DNA from: Macrosoma leucophasiata
Taxonomy: Eukaryota > Arthropoda > Insecta > Lepidoptera > Hedylidae
Direction: 5' to 3'
Assembly (NCBI GenBank): GCA_036365455.1
Contig: JAWQUS010000023.1
Coordinates: 2,976,001 to 3,040,000, forward strand
Length of the DNA stretch: 64,000 nt
The notes below the pieces were generated by a model. It did no database searches. It was not told the origin of the DNA and saw only the letters and a list, made by a program, of their open reading frames with translations. Below, one piece after another: positions 12,750 to 21,945 of this stretch (its first letter is position 1; each line of letters opens with the position of its first letter). The position numbers and the translations under genes were made by a program.

Positions 12750-15700
12750 AAAAGTGGCAAACAAGCATACAGTTCACATTGATGTTAAGTGATGACTGCA
12801 GCCTATAGACATCCACACAATGGCCAGAGGTAAAAATGCAGATGCGTTACCACTCCTAAGGCCTAAGGTGTTATGCCTCTGTGCCGGAAATTACAGGGCC
12901 GTACATTACCACCTGACCGGAACACGATAGTGCTGAACACTACCATTTAGCGGCAAGTATTTATTAGTATTAGGTAATGCGGTGGTGCCTACGCCCGCGA
13001 GCTCCGTCACTGGAGCTCTACCACCAGTAAAACAACAGCTGAACAATTTTTACATCATAACTACCTTTGATTAAGTTTTCTGTGATACTTTTTGTCTCCT
13101 CGTTTCAACTAGACAACCTAAACTATTTCTATAGAATCACATTGTCTGAACCCGGATATCCTAAGCCGCTTTCAGACTAGACTTAAAAACATTACATCAC
13201 ATTTCTCTTAGTCTTATTACCAAACGAAAATTCAGGTTCGGAGTCGTCTTAAATTCAAAATCCCTAACAGATTATCTTAGTCTATTGTGCATTGATGAAT
13301 GTTACAGATACAAGCATTGACAAATGACCACTTTCATTTTTTACTTACAGGTTCTTACAACGCCGAGAAATACAATACGGATGAATACAAAGGCGACAGT
13401 ATTAATGGCTTTAATGACAGACAATCCAATTTGTATGGGAATCCGTCGGATGCTGATGCGAGCGGCACATTCATTAATCAAAACCAAGCTAGTCCAGTGT
13501 TTAGTAAGCCGAGTAATCAGTTCGGGAAGCCAACAGCTTCTGGTGCTGGATCTCAAGCTTCAAACAGGCCAGATCAGTTTCAGGCGCAATACAATGGGTT
13601 GAAACCAAATCAATATCAACCAGAATCTTCGTTTGGAAATAATAGACCACAATTTGGTCTTGGAAGTACTAAACCTAGCTTTGAAAAAGATTCAAGCCAA
13701 CCTGATGTTGGTATAAGTGACTCTGATAAAGATTCTTCAACTGTAGTTCCACTTTCACAACAAAAATTGCAGGATGATGACGAAAAATCTCAAAATGTAG
13801 GACCTCATATCGGATCAGCTTCTAGTGGTAGTGGATTGAAGCCTCAATCAAATAACGCTGGATTTTCTACTTCCTATGGATCGTCGTCAAGTTCGTCATC
13901 AATATCTTCTGGGAAACCGACGGAGAATAGCAATGTTTTTGGATCATCCCAATACCTACCACCTACAAATACTTATCGTCCTGGATCACAAAGTACACCC
14001 TCATATAACCAAGGCATCGCTTCAAACCAGATCTCGTCTGGATTTAATGCCAACCAACAAACGTCGAATTCACTGTCTGGAAATAAACCAATTTCGGGAC
14101 AAAGTCAACTAGGTGTATCATCCTTCCAATCATCTGCGTTTGGTAACAACCAACAAATTTCTAAAGCGCCAGAATCTAATACCAATATTGGAGCTACTCA
14201 ACAAGGAGCTTTTAATGCCCAGTTTTCATCAGCATTCAATAATAATCAACCAGGTTTCAACTTACCTACATTTTCTGGATCAAAACCCAATTTGAAACCA
14301 ACTCAACAAGGCGCTTCAAATTCTCAGTTCTCATCAACATTCACAAATAACCAACAAGGATATACTTCACCAACATTATCTGGATCTAAGCCTTATTTTG
14401 AACAAGGTCAACAAAGCTCTTCAAATTCCCAGTTCCCATCAACGTTCAATAATAATCAACAAGGATATACGTCACCAACATTATCTGGATCTAAACTCAT
14501 CTTTGCGCAAGGTCAACAGGGCGCTTCAAATTCCCAATTCCCATCAACATTCAATAATAACCAACAAGGGCTTAGTTTACCAACATATTCTGGATCTAAG
14601 CCCAATTTTGAACAAGGTCAACAAGGCGTTTCAAATTCCCAATTTTTATCTTCATTCAGTAACAGCCAACAAAACCCTACTTTACCAACATTTTCGACAC
14701 CCAAACCGAACTTTGGACAAGGTACAACTAATTCTCAATTCGGTAATTTTAACCAGCAACAGCAGATTTCCAGTTCACAAACTACTGGATTAAAACCAAA
14801 TTTTGGACAGTCTACTCCACAAGGTATTTTCAGTTCTAGCATACCTGGACAAAACAATAACCAGCAACAAGTTATTAACTCACCAACGCATTCAGGCCTG
14901 ACACCCACGAATGCACAATTAAATCACCAGAGTGCCTCAAACTCTGCGCATTCCATGTTTAATAACAATAACCAACACATTCCGAGTTCACAAGCATTTT
15001 CTGGTTCAAAACCCAGTTTTGGATCAAATCAGTTCAATAATTTACAACAATCTTCATTTTCAACTAATAATAATAATGGTGTGACGCAAAGCTCTGGACA
15101 ATCAGGTATTCAAACACAGACTCAACTGCAAATAGGCTCTTCATTTACCGGATTGGATATTTCCAAACCTCAAGGTCAATTTGGTGCATTCAGTAATCAA
15201 AAGCCAACTTTACAGCCCGACACTGAGTTAACCACTCCTTTAGAAACAAGCGGGACCCAAAGTAGTTTCCCTATATCTAGTAGTAGTTCAAGTGTTTTCC
15301 AATCTTCAAGTCTTACAACACCTTCTGGTTCTTCCTTTAATAAACCATCACAAGCTAGTGGTACGAGTATTTCTAGTCAATTTGGTTTGCCGAATAGTAA
15401 ACCAGGAGTAGCACCTACTTCACCAACAACAAACTTCCCTACATTTAGCCAATCCACGTCTGCGTTTCCTACAAGACCCACTTCTGCACCTTTTGGAGGA
15501 CAATCACAATCTTCATTTTTCAAACCTCAGTCACAAACCCAATCTTTTGGATCATCACAGCCCCAACCATCTTTTGGAAACCAACCTCATTCTCAATTCT
15601 CCCAAAATCAACCAGATGTTCAATATTCTCCTAGTACTCAGCGCCCCAGCTACAGTCAGTATACACAACCTCAAGGACCAGATGATTCATACATTTACAA

Positions 15701-16700
15701 TACACCGTCAAAGCCCTTCAACACCCCATCAAGATTACCAAGTTCGCCATCTAGTCAGTTTAATAGAGTAACTCAACCTTCTTTTACACAATCACAGTTT
15801 AATACCCAAGGTTCATCATCTCAGAGTACAGCTTACCCTAGACCTACAGCATTCCCAAGCATTCCTACGCGCAAAGAAGACCAGACATATCAAACTAGCG
15901 CATTCACTCAAGCTTCAGTCTCACCATTCGCATCGGTCACACCGACAATGTCATCTAATTTCAACAACCAATTCAATTCGAAACCTTTCCAGCAATCTCC
16001 ACCTAAATTTGACATTCAAGGACAACCATCGCCAACATCTCTACCATCATTCGCTCAAGTGAGTGCCACTGTCCAAAGACCCGGATCTCAAGCGCCACAA
16101 CAGCCATCCTTTGGTCAAGCTTCGAATGAAATATCAAAGCCTTTAGATGCCTCAGCGCAGTCTACTCAACAATATACGGGTGAAATTTACGAATACAATA
16201 AACCACCTCAATCTTTGCCTGCTCCTCAGAAAGAAACTACACAAAGTAGTCAGTCACCTCAAACTATAACTCAGGGTCAATTCGGACAATTTAGTAACCA
16301 GTTTACCACGAATCAGTTTGCACCCAGACCAACGCAACCCCCCCAAATCACCACGCAATTCGGGTCTCAACCAAATAAAGAAATAAGTCAATCAACTCAA
16401 GGCGAATCACAGCAATTTGAATCTGGCTTCCCAATCCAAAACTCTGAAGAAAGTCTGTCTGCACAGCCACAGCAGGGTTCAGGGTGTTGTAAAGAAACCA
16501 CAGTGACCACACTAACAAAGCTGACGCCATCTCCTCCCGGAGATCTAAATAATAACTTTGGACAGAACTTTGGTCAGAACGCTTTCTCTAGCCAAGGCAC
16601 AAAACCATCGGAGGCGAATAGTCAATTTGCAGGTATTACTGAAATGTTCGGCGGATCGAGAAAACCTCCAAGTTTTGATGAATCCGGGTATCATTATTAA
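5041..16700 (+). CDS. Gene A: giant RR-1 cuticular protein with Q/N/S-rich tail (three exons)
   Basis: The deduced coding join is 5041-5049, 5409-6165 and 13351-16700 (1371 aa). Residues 1 to about 15 form a signal peptide ([15 protein letters not shown]), so the product is secreted. The mature start [20 protein letters not shown] is shared with gene B. A chitin_bind_4 RR-1 domain lies at about 171-234, with [26 protein letters not shown] and [10 protein letters not shown]. Residues 256-1371 are a disordered Q/N/S/P-rich region with Phe-Gly dots, a 35-residue tandem repeat (564-703), one Cys-Cys pair at 1301-1302 and the end [11 protein letters not shown]. Most RR-1 proteins have only 100-300 residues. 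Splice sites are TTG|gtaata, cacag|GTG, GATG|gtaag and ttacag|GTTC. It is probably a structural protein of flexible cuticle; stage and tissue cannot be read from sequence. The N-terminal motif resembles lepidopteran 'pupal cuticle protein 36-like' entries as I remember them. Confidence 0.88.
5409..6165 (+). CDS. Gene A exon 2: signal peptide remainder and RR-1 domain
   Basis: The acceptor is tttcacag at 5401-5408. The exon encodes residues 4-255 and ends in phase 1 at GATG|gtaag. It holds the whole RR-1 chitin-binding domain, framed by a linker rich in Q, S and G. The open frame extends upstream of the acceptor, but that part has no signal peptide and is intronic. Confidence 0.87.
6238..6308 (+). 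CDS. Possible alternative terminal exon of gene A (short isoform)
   Basis: Directly after exon 2 a 72-nt GT-AG segment (6166-6237, gtaagt to ttttccag) is a multiple of three. Beyond it the frame continues [12 protein letters not shown] to a stop at 6306-6308. Splicing here would give a 278-aa protein of ordinary RR-1 size, and retention of the 72 nt would give 302 aa. No AATAAA follows within about 100 bp, which weakens the idea. It could be a relic of the ancestral gene end. Confidence 0.35.
6385..6870 (-). repeat. Dispersed repeat in gene A intron 2 (GCGAAGCCGCGGGCAAC type)
   Basis: The motif GGCGAAGCCGCGGGCAACA appears twice near the right end, with CACGTC..AACGGA blocks inside. A related end, CTAGCTGTTGCCCACGGC, lies at 58808-58855. 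It is a common lepidopteran style of non-autonomous element, class not assigned. Confidence 0.5.
6897..7055 (+). repeat. Family A-rep, strongly diverged fragment
   Basis: The copy shows GGCATAGGCACCATCACATT, a CTATCGTGTTCCAG block and CCTGTAATTTCCGGCACAG. It lies in intron 2 of gene A just before an intact copy. Confidence 0.6.
7116..7404 (+). repeat. Family A-rep copy, full length
   Basis: A complete copy runs from TTACTGGTGGTAGAGCTCC to GCCACTTTTATTACATA plus a poly-A run, inside intron 2 of gene A in the sense orientation. Confidence 0.85.
7444..7738 (+). repeat. Dispersed repeat of the TCTCTCGTCAGCACGGG family, truncated
   Basis: The segment shares CAGGCTTGCGCGGGGACATG, TCGGCGGGACCTCTCTCTGA and CTGCCTATATTCAACA with the longer copy at 62794-63564. 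It is cut off on the right after ACTTCAGGTAGG. Its open frame is not like any protein I know. Confidence 0.65.
7895..7990 (+). repeat. GGTTCCGTAGTAAACAAG repeat with TCTG microsatellite
   Basis: The order is TTTAGGGTTCCGTAG, then (TCTG)n, then CCGCGGTTTAGCG. The same order occurs at 31434-31520 and, reverse-complemented, a related one at 39120-39260. The microsatellite sits at the same internal place each time, so it travels with the element. Confidence 0.6.
8526..9152. mobile_element. Foldback element with long imperfect inverted arms
   Basis: The left arm (about 8526-8740, from CGGTTCCAGTTTTT to CTGATGACAAAAGTTAGTTCC) matches the complement of the right arm (about 9000-9152, GGAACTAACTTTTCTCATCAG to AACGGAACCGG). 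The arms differ by indels, including about 55 extra bases on the left. The core is AT-rich and non-coding. It lies in intron 2 of gene A. Confidence 0.65.
9153..9957. other. Gene A intron 2 sequence without recognised features
   Basis: AT-rich sequence with no convincing exon or repeat. A short frame at 9618-9866 is low-complexity and has no family signature. Confidence 0.4.
9958..10033 (+). repeat. Family A-rep 3' fragment
   Basis: GGTTTTTGTGTAGATGTCTA followed by CATCACTTAACATCCATGTG and GCATGCTTGTTTGCCACC is the family 3' end. A more diverged echo follows at 10118-10195. Confidence 0.65.
10199..10496 (+). repeat. Family A-rep copy, full length with poly-A
   Basis: One of the best copies, running from TTACTGGTGGTAGAGCACC to an A run of about 18. 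It can serve as a family reference. Confidence 0.88.
10876..11180 (+). repeat. tRNA-SINE C copy
   Basis: The head TGCCTCGGTAGCCTGCTGG has the A-box region and is followed by a B-box-like GCTTCGATTCCCGGG. The body contains TTTTTCCATTTTCTGTGAG and the end CTGCCTTCCCCTTTTGGGG. It lies in intron 2 of gene A. Confidence 0.8.
11530..11602 (+). repeat. Family A-rep 5' fragment
   Basis: The piece runs from GATGGCAGAGCTCTAGTGACG to ACACTTGCCGCTAAA. Truncation at the 3' end is unusual for a poly-A retroelement and suggests later breakage. Confidence 0.65.
11727..11985 (+). repeat. Non-autonomous element, AACTAGCTGACCCGGC family
   Basis: The copy starts AACTAGCTGACCCGGCAAAC and ends in CGAACGAACAGCAATTGATT. 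A reverse-complement copy is at 25368-25614. The CTAG-type end is common to many lepidopteran non-autonomous elements, and the class is not decided here. Confidence 0.65.
12719..13032 (-). repeat. Family A-rep copy, full length
   Basis: A run of more than 20 T leads into AAAAGTGGCAAACAAGC, and the copy ends CTACCACCAGTAAA. It lies only about 320 bp upstream of the third exon of gene A, in antisense orientation. Confidence 0.85.
13351..16700 (+). CDS. Gene A exon 3: long Q/N/S-rich terminal exon
   Basis: The acceptor ttacttacag precedes GTTCTTACAACGCCGAG, read GSYNAEKY after joining the split glycine codon. This is directly comparable to GAYNPDEN at the same place in gene B. The exon is 3350 bp open in one frame to TAA at 16698-16700 and encodes residues 256-1371. 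Composition is dominated by Ser, Gln, Asn, Pro, Phe and Gly, with almost no Cys. Upstream in-frame bases to 13299 are intron and are not counted. Confidence 0.87.
14169..14798 (+). repeat. 105-bp tandem repeat inside gene A exon 3
   Basis: Units start at 14274, 14379, 14484, 14589 and 14694, exactly 105 bp apart, with an eroded unit before 14274. Each codes for 35 residues of the form [19 protein letters not shown] followed by an S-T-F-N-N-N-Q-Q-G stretch. The exact multiple of three shows selection for an open frame. Confidence 0.85.
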
Positions 16701-17415
16701 GTGAAGTGCCACACGGACTCTTAGGTAAAGGGGGAAAAGATGGAAAAAATAATATTAAGGAACGGGTTTAGATTGTTTTCTGATTAAAATGCAAAATTTT
16801 AAATTATCGGGCAGTATTTTCAAAAGATGTGTGTTATAAAATTGTTAGATGGTAATTTATATTTAGTGAATCATATTGTACGTTAATAATGAATGGTGCT
16901 ACTTATAGGATTCCCGATAAAGTCGTTGATAATAAGTTATATGCATTGTATGTTTGATCTCTGTCTTAAATTTTTTACATGCCATGCGCGTAGGTGGATG
17001 CATTGTCTTTGTTGATATTTGTAACTTTACACTTAAATATAATGTAAAGTGTTGATCGTTTGAAGTTTTTTACCGCATATTTGATAGTATTTAAACCACT
17101 ATCACCTTGTAAAAGTTTACGTCCCATGCGCGTATGTCGATGCACTTTTTTCTTTGTTGATATTCGTATTATATTGATTATTTGAAGTTTTTTACCGCAT
17201 CTTTGATAAAAGTTTTTTTTTATTCATATCACTATTCACTTAGCGTTTTTTTTTTTTTTTACTATAACTTCATAATAATTAACACATAAGGGTATTAAAT
17301 CGTAGTTACCTATTTAATATTATTCCGTGATAACTTTAGAAACATTAAGTAGATTAAATCAATTAATAATGTAATAAAAATAATTGATAATATAATAAAT
17401 TATTGTGTAAATAAA
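16701..17415 (+). terminator. Gene A 3' UTR with polyadenylation signals
   Basis: AATAAA occurs at 17373-17378 and 17410-17415, followed by a T-rich stretch, giving a 3' UTR of about 700 nt. Inside are two related segments with CCATGCGCGTAGGT and CCATGCGCGTATGT (near 16980 and 17120) that look like a short imperfect duplication. Confidence 0.55.
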
Positions 17416-17477
17416 TGATATTTTCTTATGTTTTTATTATTAATCACCTTTTTGTTAGGGAATCACGAAGAGATTTG

Positions 17478-17850
17478 ACTGCCTCGTTGGCTCAGTGGTC
17501 GCAATCGCCATGGTGAAGCCTGAGGTCCTGGGTTCGATCCCCAGGTCGCGAAAATCTGTTATTGGGTTTTTTCTGTTAGGAAAATCCTAGTAGTAGTAGC
17601 CCGTAGTTTGGTACCGGTGCCTCGGAGAGCACGTAAAGCCGTCGGTCCTGCGCCCGATTTCTCTCCGCTAGTGTCGGATTGCCGTCCCATAGGACTATGA
17701 GAGTGAGGGATTAGAGAGTGCACCTGTGTTTGCGCATATACTTGTTTACTATAATATCTCCCGTGCAGTTGGCTAGTCTCCGTTGAGATGGCCGCCGTGA
17801 CCGAAATTCTTATATTTTAAATTCATTTAAAAATAAAAAAATACGTAATT
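17478..17850 (+). repeat. Second type of tRNA-derived SINE
   Basis: TGCCTCGTTGGCTCAGTGGT contains an A-box-like TGGCTCAGTGG, and GGGTTCGATCCCC is a good B box. The body has GTGCCTCGGAGAGCACGTAA and CCGTCGGTCCTG, a block also present in the 5S-SINE family. The end is AT-rich. It lies about 60 bp past the last gene A polyadenylation signal. Confidence 0.8.
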
Positions 17851-18155
17851 TCATGCTCACATGCTTTACAGAGGTAAATGCATGCATTCAAGCATACACA
17901 CACTCACGATTCGCCGGTTATGTTTTGGCCCATGTAACAGCTGGCAAGCCTGTTGACATCTCCAGGCACTATACCGAACTCCGAGGTGCTGGGAAACTTA
18001 TAGAAAATGGAAAAATCGCAATGGAACCAGAGATAAAGGATTTTAAACCGTTATCTCTGATAGCCCCCGACCCGGGAATCGAACCCAGGACCTCCAGCGT
18101 AGTAGTAGAGGCCTGCTACCACTACTAGCGAGCACTAGGCTACTAAGGCAGTTAA
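17845..18155 (-). repeat. tRNA-SINE C copy, reversed
   Basis: The + strand shows TAGCCCCCGACCCGGGAATC and GGCCTGCTACCACTACTAG, the complement of the tRNA-like head at its right end. It abuts the 3' tail of the preceding SINE. Confidence 0.8.
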
Positions 18156-18170
18156 AAATGAAATCCATAA

Positions 18171-18465
18171 TATTGAACAACACCGGAGGAGAGGAGCCAT
18201 ATGCAGGCTTTCCTCTTTGTCAAAGTACAAGCCCAAATGGGCCTAAACCTGTCGCCTAGATGTTTAAATGTGTGCGTGAAATTGTTTCTGTATTTTGTTA
18301 GAGTCAAGGTATGAGTTTCGTAGTATTAGACGATTTTTGTAGTGTGCATGTGTGTCGCACGCATTCCCCCCGCAAAAAATGACAGACTGTTTTGCATCGG
18401 TAATACACGCTATGGCTCTCCCTCCCCTCCAGTCCGCCGCGACCGGTAGGCCGCGTTGCTCTATG
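18171..18465. mobile_element. MITE E copy 2
   Basis: The core (CAGGCTTTCCTCTTTGTCAA to ACTGTTTTGCATCGGTAATA) matches the copy at 713-1030. The right inverted end finishes GCGTTGCTCTATG. The left end is eroded. Confidence 0.75.
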
Positions 18466-18711
18466 GTTAATCCTCACTGTGAGATCATGAGGTAGTTACG
18501 GCCATTTAATAGCATCTCTTAAGTAATGTTGGCATTATAAGCCTATTATGTCTTATAATGTCGAACCTTTTAAGCGAAACTTGACAAATAAAAACACATG
18601 TATTTAGCGACAGATAGCGATGTATGGTGATGGCTCGAGATTTTGAGTTCTTTGACATTTGGACTTGATCTTGTATTACCAAAATAAGGACTGTTTATTT
18701 GGAAACGCAAC

Positions 18712-19345
18712 TTCTTGCCTGTAATCCTCGAAGGGGTAGAAAGAGGTAAATGAATCCATTCCGGCGTCCAAACACCCACGATTCGCCGATTACATTTGGC
18801 CCTATAGGCGGCGAGCCTGTTGACACAGCTGTTGATCTACGGGCACATTACCAAGCCCCGAGGTACTGGGAAACTTCCAGAAAATGTAAAAATCCCAATA
18901 GATTGCAATATTTAATTTTTGCAAGAACACATGCGAGTGTACTTTAGATATTAAAGAAAAAACGTCAAATTAAAATTTTGCTTTCCCTTTTTGATTGTTA
19001 ACCGATTTATAACTAGGTATTAATTAGTTATCAATGGATGTCGTTTACCGACCCTGAATCGGTTAAAAATCAAAAAGGGAAAGCAAAATTTGACGCATCA
19101 GTGTGGGACTTCGGTAGCTTAGTGGTAAAGCGGCAGGACTGGTTATCCTGAGGTCGCAGGTTCAATTCCTGCCCGAAGTCAAATTTTTCCTTGCGTTTTT
19201 TCTTTAATTTCTAAATCCCAATAGAACTAGAGATAAAGGATTTCACACCTTAATCTATGGCAGCCTCCGATCCAGGAATCAAACCCAGGACCCCAGCGTA
19301 GTAGTCGTGGCCTGCTGCCATTAGTCTGCTGAGACAGTGATTTAT
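18712..19345 (-). repeat. tRNA-SINE C copy split by a tRNA-SINE D insertion
   Basis: The two halves (18712-18901 and 19213-19345) join into one reversed copy once 18902-19212 is removed. The shared junction text AAATCCCAATAG is duplicated on both sides. Confidence 0.8.
18902..19212 (+). mobile_element. tRNA-SINE D with palindromic partner, 12-bp target duplication
   Basis: AAATCCCAATAG is found at 18890-18901 and 19213-19224. Inside, 19110-19183 folds as a tRNA-like cloverleaf: acceptor ACTTCGG pairing with CCGAAGT, T arm GCAGG-TTCAATT-CCTGC, and anticodon loop CTGGTTA. Upstream is a hairpin of about 33-bp arms (AAATTTTGCTTTCCCTTTTT and its complement), and the outer ends are inverted copies of TTAAAGAAAAAACG. 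So the unit looks like a tail-to-tail pair of SINEs, one of them lacking its tRNA head. The tRNA-like part is a retroelement head, not a trustworthy tRNA gene. Confidence 0.8.
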
Positions 19346-19417
19346 CATGAATGTAACCTAACTAAAATATCACAACACAGGGTTTTGTTTGAATATTACA
19401 TCCCTATAGACAAAAGA

Positions 19418-19768
19418 AGCGCGCATGGCCCGGCGGCTGGTGTAGATCGTAAGCGATCTACTCGGTTAAGCAATATGGGCGCGGTCGGGTAGTGTGATGG
19501 GTGACCGCTAGTGGCAAATTAAATGCGCGTTTCCGTGCTTCGGAGGGCACGTTAAGCCGTCGGTCCCGGTTGCTATCGATAGATAGCTGTCGTTAAACCT
19601 TTTCGGAGGCCTTATGGGCGGTTTGAAAACATCCGACACCGGCTTGGCCACTAACCCTTATTTCCACCAATCCGTATTGGAGCAGCGTGGTGGAATTAGC
19701 TCCAGGCCTCCCCCAAAGAGGGGAGAGACTCGTGCCCAGCAGTGGGACGTATAATGGGTTGCCATTAT
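19418..19768 (+). mobile_element. 5S-SINE, intact copy with 11-bp target duplication
   Basis: TAGACAAAAGA flanks the copy at 19407-19417 and 19769-19779. The head (ACTCGGTTAAGCA, then GGGCGCGGTCGGGTAGTG, then TGATGGGTGACCGCTAGTGG) aligns with eukaryotic 5S rRNA through its A-box, intermediate element and C-box (family text as I know it: AATTAAGCA, GGGCGCGGTTAGTAC, GGATGGGTGACCGC). This is a SINE3-type head, an RNA polymerase III promoter. The body has GTGCTTCGGAGGGCACG and the end is CCATTATTA. Confidence 0.85.
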
Positions 19769-19792
19769 TAGACAAAAGAGAAGGACAAGAAG

Positions 19793-20036
19793 TTTTTTAA
19801 TGTAATAAAGGTGGCAAACAGCATGCTTCACATGAATGTTAAGTGATGAGTGCAGCCTTTAAACATCTACACAATAACCAGAAGTTAAAATGTAGATGCG
19901 TTGCCACTCTTGAGACCTTAGTTGTTATATCTCTGTGATAGTAATTACGGGGCCATACATTACCATGTAACCGGAACACGATAGTGCTGAACACACCATT
20001 TGCCGGCAGATAGATTAGGTAATGCGGTGGTGCCCG
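19793..20036 (-). repeat. Family A-rep copy, variant subfamily
   Basis: A reversed copy with the GATAGTAATTACGGGGCCAT variant block. It ends at GGTGGTGCCCGTAAT, where the next copy begins. Confidence 0.75.
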
Positions 20037-20107
20037 TAATGGAAGTGGATACAAGCATGCAGTTCACATTGATGTTAAATGATGAGTGCAGCTTATAGAC
20101 ACTAACA

Positions 20108-20352
20108 TGTGGAGGAACGGATGGAATTGTTCCTCCGACGAAAAGGGAGGATCCTCCGACCAGGCGAGGTGATAGTGCCTGGCGGGCCGCGGCCCAACGA
20201 TTGACGTTGGGAAGTTGTATATATGCCAACTCTTGAGAAATCTTCGCATGTGCGATGTAATTCGAATGCACGCCATCTACCGTACTAGACAAGTACTGTG
20301 AGGTTTTCATATGTGTTCCACTAGTTGGCGCCTTAATGTAGTGGACGCTACA
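20108..20352 (-). repeat. TRIM 3' LTR
   Basis: 245 bp, TG...CA ends; the polypurine tract lies at 20353-20367. Contains CGGGCCGCGGCCCAACG, a GC-rich palindromic patch. Confidence 0.82.
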
Positions 20353-20758
20353 TCACTCCCCTCCAAGACCGGAGGTTGATATGTATCGAGGCAGCTGTCG
20401 ATGTGCCAATGCCATAATCCCATGCCGCAAGTCCCAGTGAGTCGGGTGCGAAGGTCCTCAGTGAGTCGAGGTAGTCGCTGCTGCGGTGATGCGAAAGTCC
20501 CCTTTGAGTCGAGGTAGTCGCTGCGTAGTAGCTACTGCGGGACGGCGCAGTGTGCTGACGCTGATGTGGCTGCAGGGTACTCCAGGCATGCGCGGTCGCT
20601 GCAGGCGTATGGAGTATTCCTGATGAAGCCGAGGGTACTGGCTGGCGTGACTTGATTACCGCTCGATCAGGTGCTGGTGATGTGAGGGATGAAGTCGTCG
20701 AAGGTGCTGCAGAGTGGCTGGTGAGAAGGTTGCTTCCAATCACGTCGGGGGTCACCAC

Positions 20759-21003
20759 TGTAGAGGAACGGTTGGAAGTGTTCCGCCGGCGAAAAGGGAG
20801 GATCCTCCGACCAGGCGAGGTGATAGCGCCTGGCGGGCCGCGGCCCAACGATTGACGTTGGGAAGTTGTATATATGCCAACTCTTGAGAAATCTTCGCAA
20901 GTGCGATGTAATTCGAATGCACGCCATCTACCGTACTAGACAAGTACTGTGAGGTTTTCATATGTGTTCCACTAGTTGGCGCCTTAATGTAGTGGACGCT
21001 ACA
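20759..21003 (-). repeat. TRIM 5' LTR
   Basis: 245 bp, same ends as its partner. The primer-binding site is at 20737-20757 on the minus strand. Confidence 0.82.
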
Positions 21004-21743
21004 AACACAACGATCAGAAGTCAAAATGCAGATGCGTTACCACTTCTGAGGCCTAAGTTGTTAAGCCTCTGTGCCGGAAATTACAGGGCCGCACATGGAC
21101 TGATTCTACTTCTTTATTTCTTCCTAAGACTTAGCATGCGTCAGTGGACCATGACTTGGACATATAATTACAAAGGAGACGTTCCAAAATGTATGGAGCT
21201 TGGACCCGCACCATGTACACTATATTGAGAGATGAAGCATAAAATACTTTATCATTTTCAGCTATTCAAATCGTTTATTATCTTCAATTAATTTTCGTAA
21301 GTATATTTCGAACACAAGAATGTCATAGTAGCGATATGGCAACATATTCCTGTCATACAAAAATTACGTAAAATAAATATTTCCGACAAAAAAACAACGA
21401 TTCAAATTATTTTTTGAGTATTTTTCCATGATTCTGCATATTTTTCTCTAACTTTTGATATTGTACAAAGTGCGGGCCCAACGTGGCACTTCTCCTTTAA
21501 AATTACAAAACCTGTAATTGTGTGGGATTTTTCGTACACGTGTAATCGTTCATCTATCAAACAAACAATGAACTAACGATATGGATATCGATTAATCGAA
21601 TCAGTGGATTCGCGAGATCGTTTTGTTAACCTCCAATTAGTATAACAGTATGTAAAAAAAATCTTTTATATTTATAAAGGTGGATTTTATGTTTGTCTTT
21701 ACGTTTGTTGAGGTAGCTTTTATCTTTGTTCTCGTGGGATGTG

Positions 21744-21912
21744 ACGAAGGTGTCAAACAAGAATGCAGTTCATATGGATGTTAAGTGCTGACTACAGCCT
21801 CTAGATAACTACACGCAAACACCAGATGCCAAAATGCAGATGCTTTGCCACCCCGGATATCTTAGTTGTTATAATAATATCTCTTTGATAGTTATTAAGG
21901 GGTCATGATTCT
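21744..21912 (-). repeat. Family A-rep, diverged partial copy
   Basis: GTGTCAAACAAGAATGCAGTT, then GATGTTAAGTGCTGACTACAG, then GCAGATGCTTTGCCACC; the 5' part is missing. Confidence 0.65.
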
Positions 21913-21945
21913 TAATATACAAACTTTCATCCCTTATTTTACACT

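Larger units (their letters stand above)
20108..21003 (-). mobile_element. TRIM: 896-bp non-autonomous LTR retrotransposon
   Basis: Two direct repeats of 245 bp (20108-20352 and 20759-21003) differ at 7 positions by eye, about 97 percent identity. Each begins TGTAG or TGTGG and ends CTACA on the + strand. Read on the minus strand, the 5' LTR is followed after 1 nt by TGGTGACCCCCGACGTGATT, the kind of primer-binding leader known from invertebrate Gypsy and BEL elements. The 3' LTR is preceded by the purine tract TTGGAGGGGAGTGA. The target duplication is AACA (20104-20107 and 21004-21007). The internal part is only 406 bp and carries no gag or pol. A minus-strand frame of 166 codons exists but begins in the LTR and matches nothing I know. 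Confidence 0.85.
20037..21096 (-). repeat. Family A-rep copy interrupted by the TRIM element
   Basis: The segments 20037-20107 and 21004-21096 rejoin as one reversed copy (TATAGACACTAACA then CAACGATCAGAAGTC) once 20108-21003 plus one AACA is removed. Confidence 0.8.

Noticed and set aside
19110..19183. A working tRNA gene
   Set aside because: It folds well, but it lies inside a SINE with target duplications, position 26 has an extra base, and a GGT anticodon would be odd for a eukaryotic nuclear tRNA.
20348..20848. 166-codon minus-strand frame in the TRIM, as a possible gag
   Set aside because: It begins inside an LTR, is Ser/Thr/Pro-rich, has no zinc knuckle or capsid motif, and the element is far too short for a coding LTR retrotransposon.
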